From NCBI GenBank assembly GCA_016234975.1, contig JACRND010000007.1, forward strand, positions 1 to 6,386: a stretch of DNA of 6,386 nt. Reading direction: 5' to 3'. The DNA comes from Nitrosarchaeum sp. GTDB lineage: Archaea; Thermoproteota; Nitrososphaeria; Nitrososphaerales; Nitrosopumilaceae. Shown piece after piece: positions 6,316 through 6,386 of the stretch. The translations under genes and the position numbers were made by a program. Each line of letters starts with the position of its first letter. Positions within the stretch are counted from its first letter, which is position 1. A model generated the notes under the pieces. The model was not told where the DNA came from and did not search any database. It saw nothing but the letters and a program-made list of their open reading frames with translations.

Positions 6316-6336
6316 TTAGGTTAAACATCAACCTAG
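6316..6336 (+). terminator. Small hairpin after the deacetylase locus
   Basis: TAGGTT (6317-6322) pairs with AACCTA (6330-6335) around a 7-nt loop, starting 4 nt after the stop codon. An extra T-G pair is possible at 6316/6336. No T-run follows, so it may protect the 3' end or mark termination only weakly. Confidence 0.3.
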
Positions 6337-6366
6337 TAAAACATAAAATAATCACATATTGATTGC

Positions 6367-6372
6367 TTTATA
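6367..6372 (+). promoter_or_regulatory. Possible TATA-like element near the right edge
   Basis: TTTATA in the final 20 bases could belong to a promoter of a gene beyond the window. The rest of 6337-6386 shows nothing I can recognise. Confidence 0.15.
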
Positions 6373-6386
6373 GTTAGGACTAGATT

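Noticed and set aside
3654..6358. 14-bp direct repeat AAAATAATCACATA at 3654-3667 and 6345-6358, flanking the deacetylase locus
   Set aside because: It looked like target-site duplication or attachment sites, but one such match is near chance expectation in an AT-rich 6.4-kb window. There is no integrase, transposase or inverted end beside it.
1..6386. CRISPR arrays, insertion sequences, rRNA or tRNA genes
   Set aside because: No regularly spaced repeats, transposase motifs or structured RNA genes were found on either strand.

Overview
The window is AT-rich (by eye roughly two thirds A+T), with archaeal gene families and almost no Shine-Dalgarno signals. The type II (archaeal) glyceraldehyde-3-phosphate dehydrogenase, the TATA-like boxes placed for leaderless or short-leader transcripts, and the style of the secreted deacetylase proteins all fit an archaeon. 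A Nitrososphaerota/Thaumarchaeota (Nitrosopumilus-like) ammonia oxidiser is the best guess. No rRNA or other phylogenetic marker is present, so this placement is inference.

Layout: (1) Positions 1-273, plus strand, hold the last 90 codons of a CNNM/CorC-type membrane protein carrying its transporter-associated C-terminal domain. (2) It converges, with a 2-nt gap, on a complete gap gene (276-1328, minus strand). (3) Across a 47-nt divergent promoter region lies a 641-residue membrane glycosyltransferase of the processive GT2 group (PgaC/IcaA/NodC-like), with an extra cytosolic N-terminus bearing a putative zinc finger. (4) Positions 3302-3947 are a long non-coding spacer with two inverted repeats and a TATA-like box. 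(5) From 3948 to 6313 runs a secreted polysaccharide-deacetylase locus. It was probably one gene with an export signal, beta-rich extracellular modules and two tandem deacetylase (CE4-like) domains, but it is now split into two reading frames at about 5256. (6) A small hairpin and the possible start of another promoter close the window.

The glycosyltransferase and the deacetylase resemble the synthase and N-deacetylase halves of poly-N-acetylglucosamine systems (PgaC/PgaB, IcaA/IcaB). The window may therefore hold part of an archaeal system for making and trimming an exopolysaccharide. They are not an obvious operon: 646 nt separate them and each seems to have its own promoter.

The most interesting point is the split in the deacetylase gene. 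The first reading frame ends at a TAG, 18 nt after an A AAA AAA heptamer in the correct phase for -1 slippage. A weak stem-loop begins 6 nt after the heptamer, and the -1 frame reads straight into the second reading frame with family-like residues. The segment between catalytic motifs 3 and 5 of the first domain also appears to be deleted, so a decaying gene is a serious alternative. The second deacetylase domain has lost its metal ligands and is probably a pseudoenzyme.
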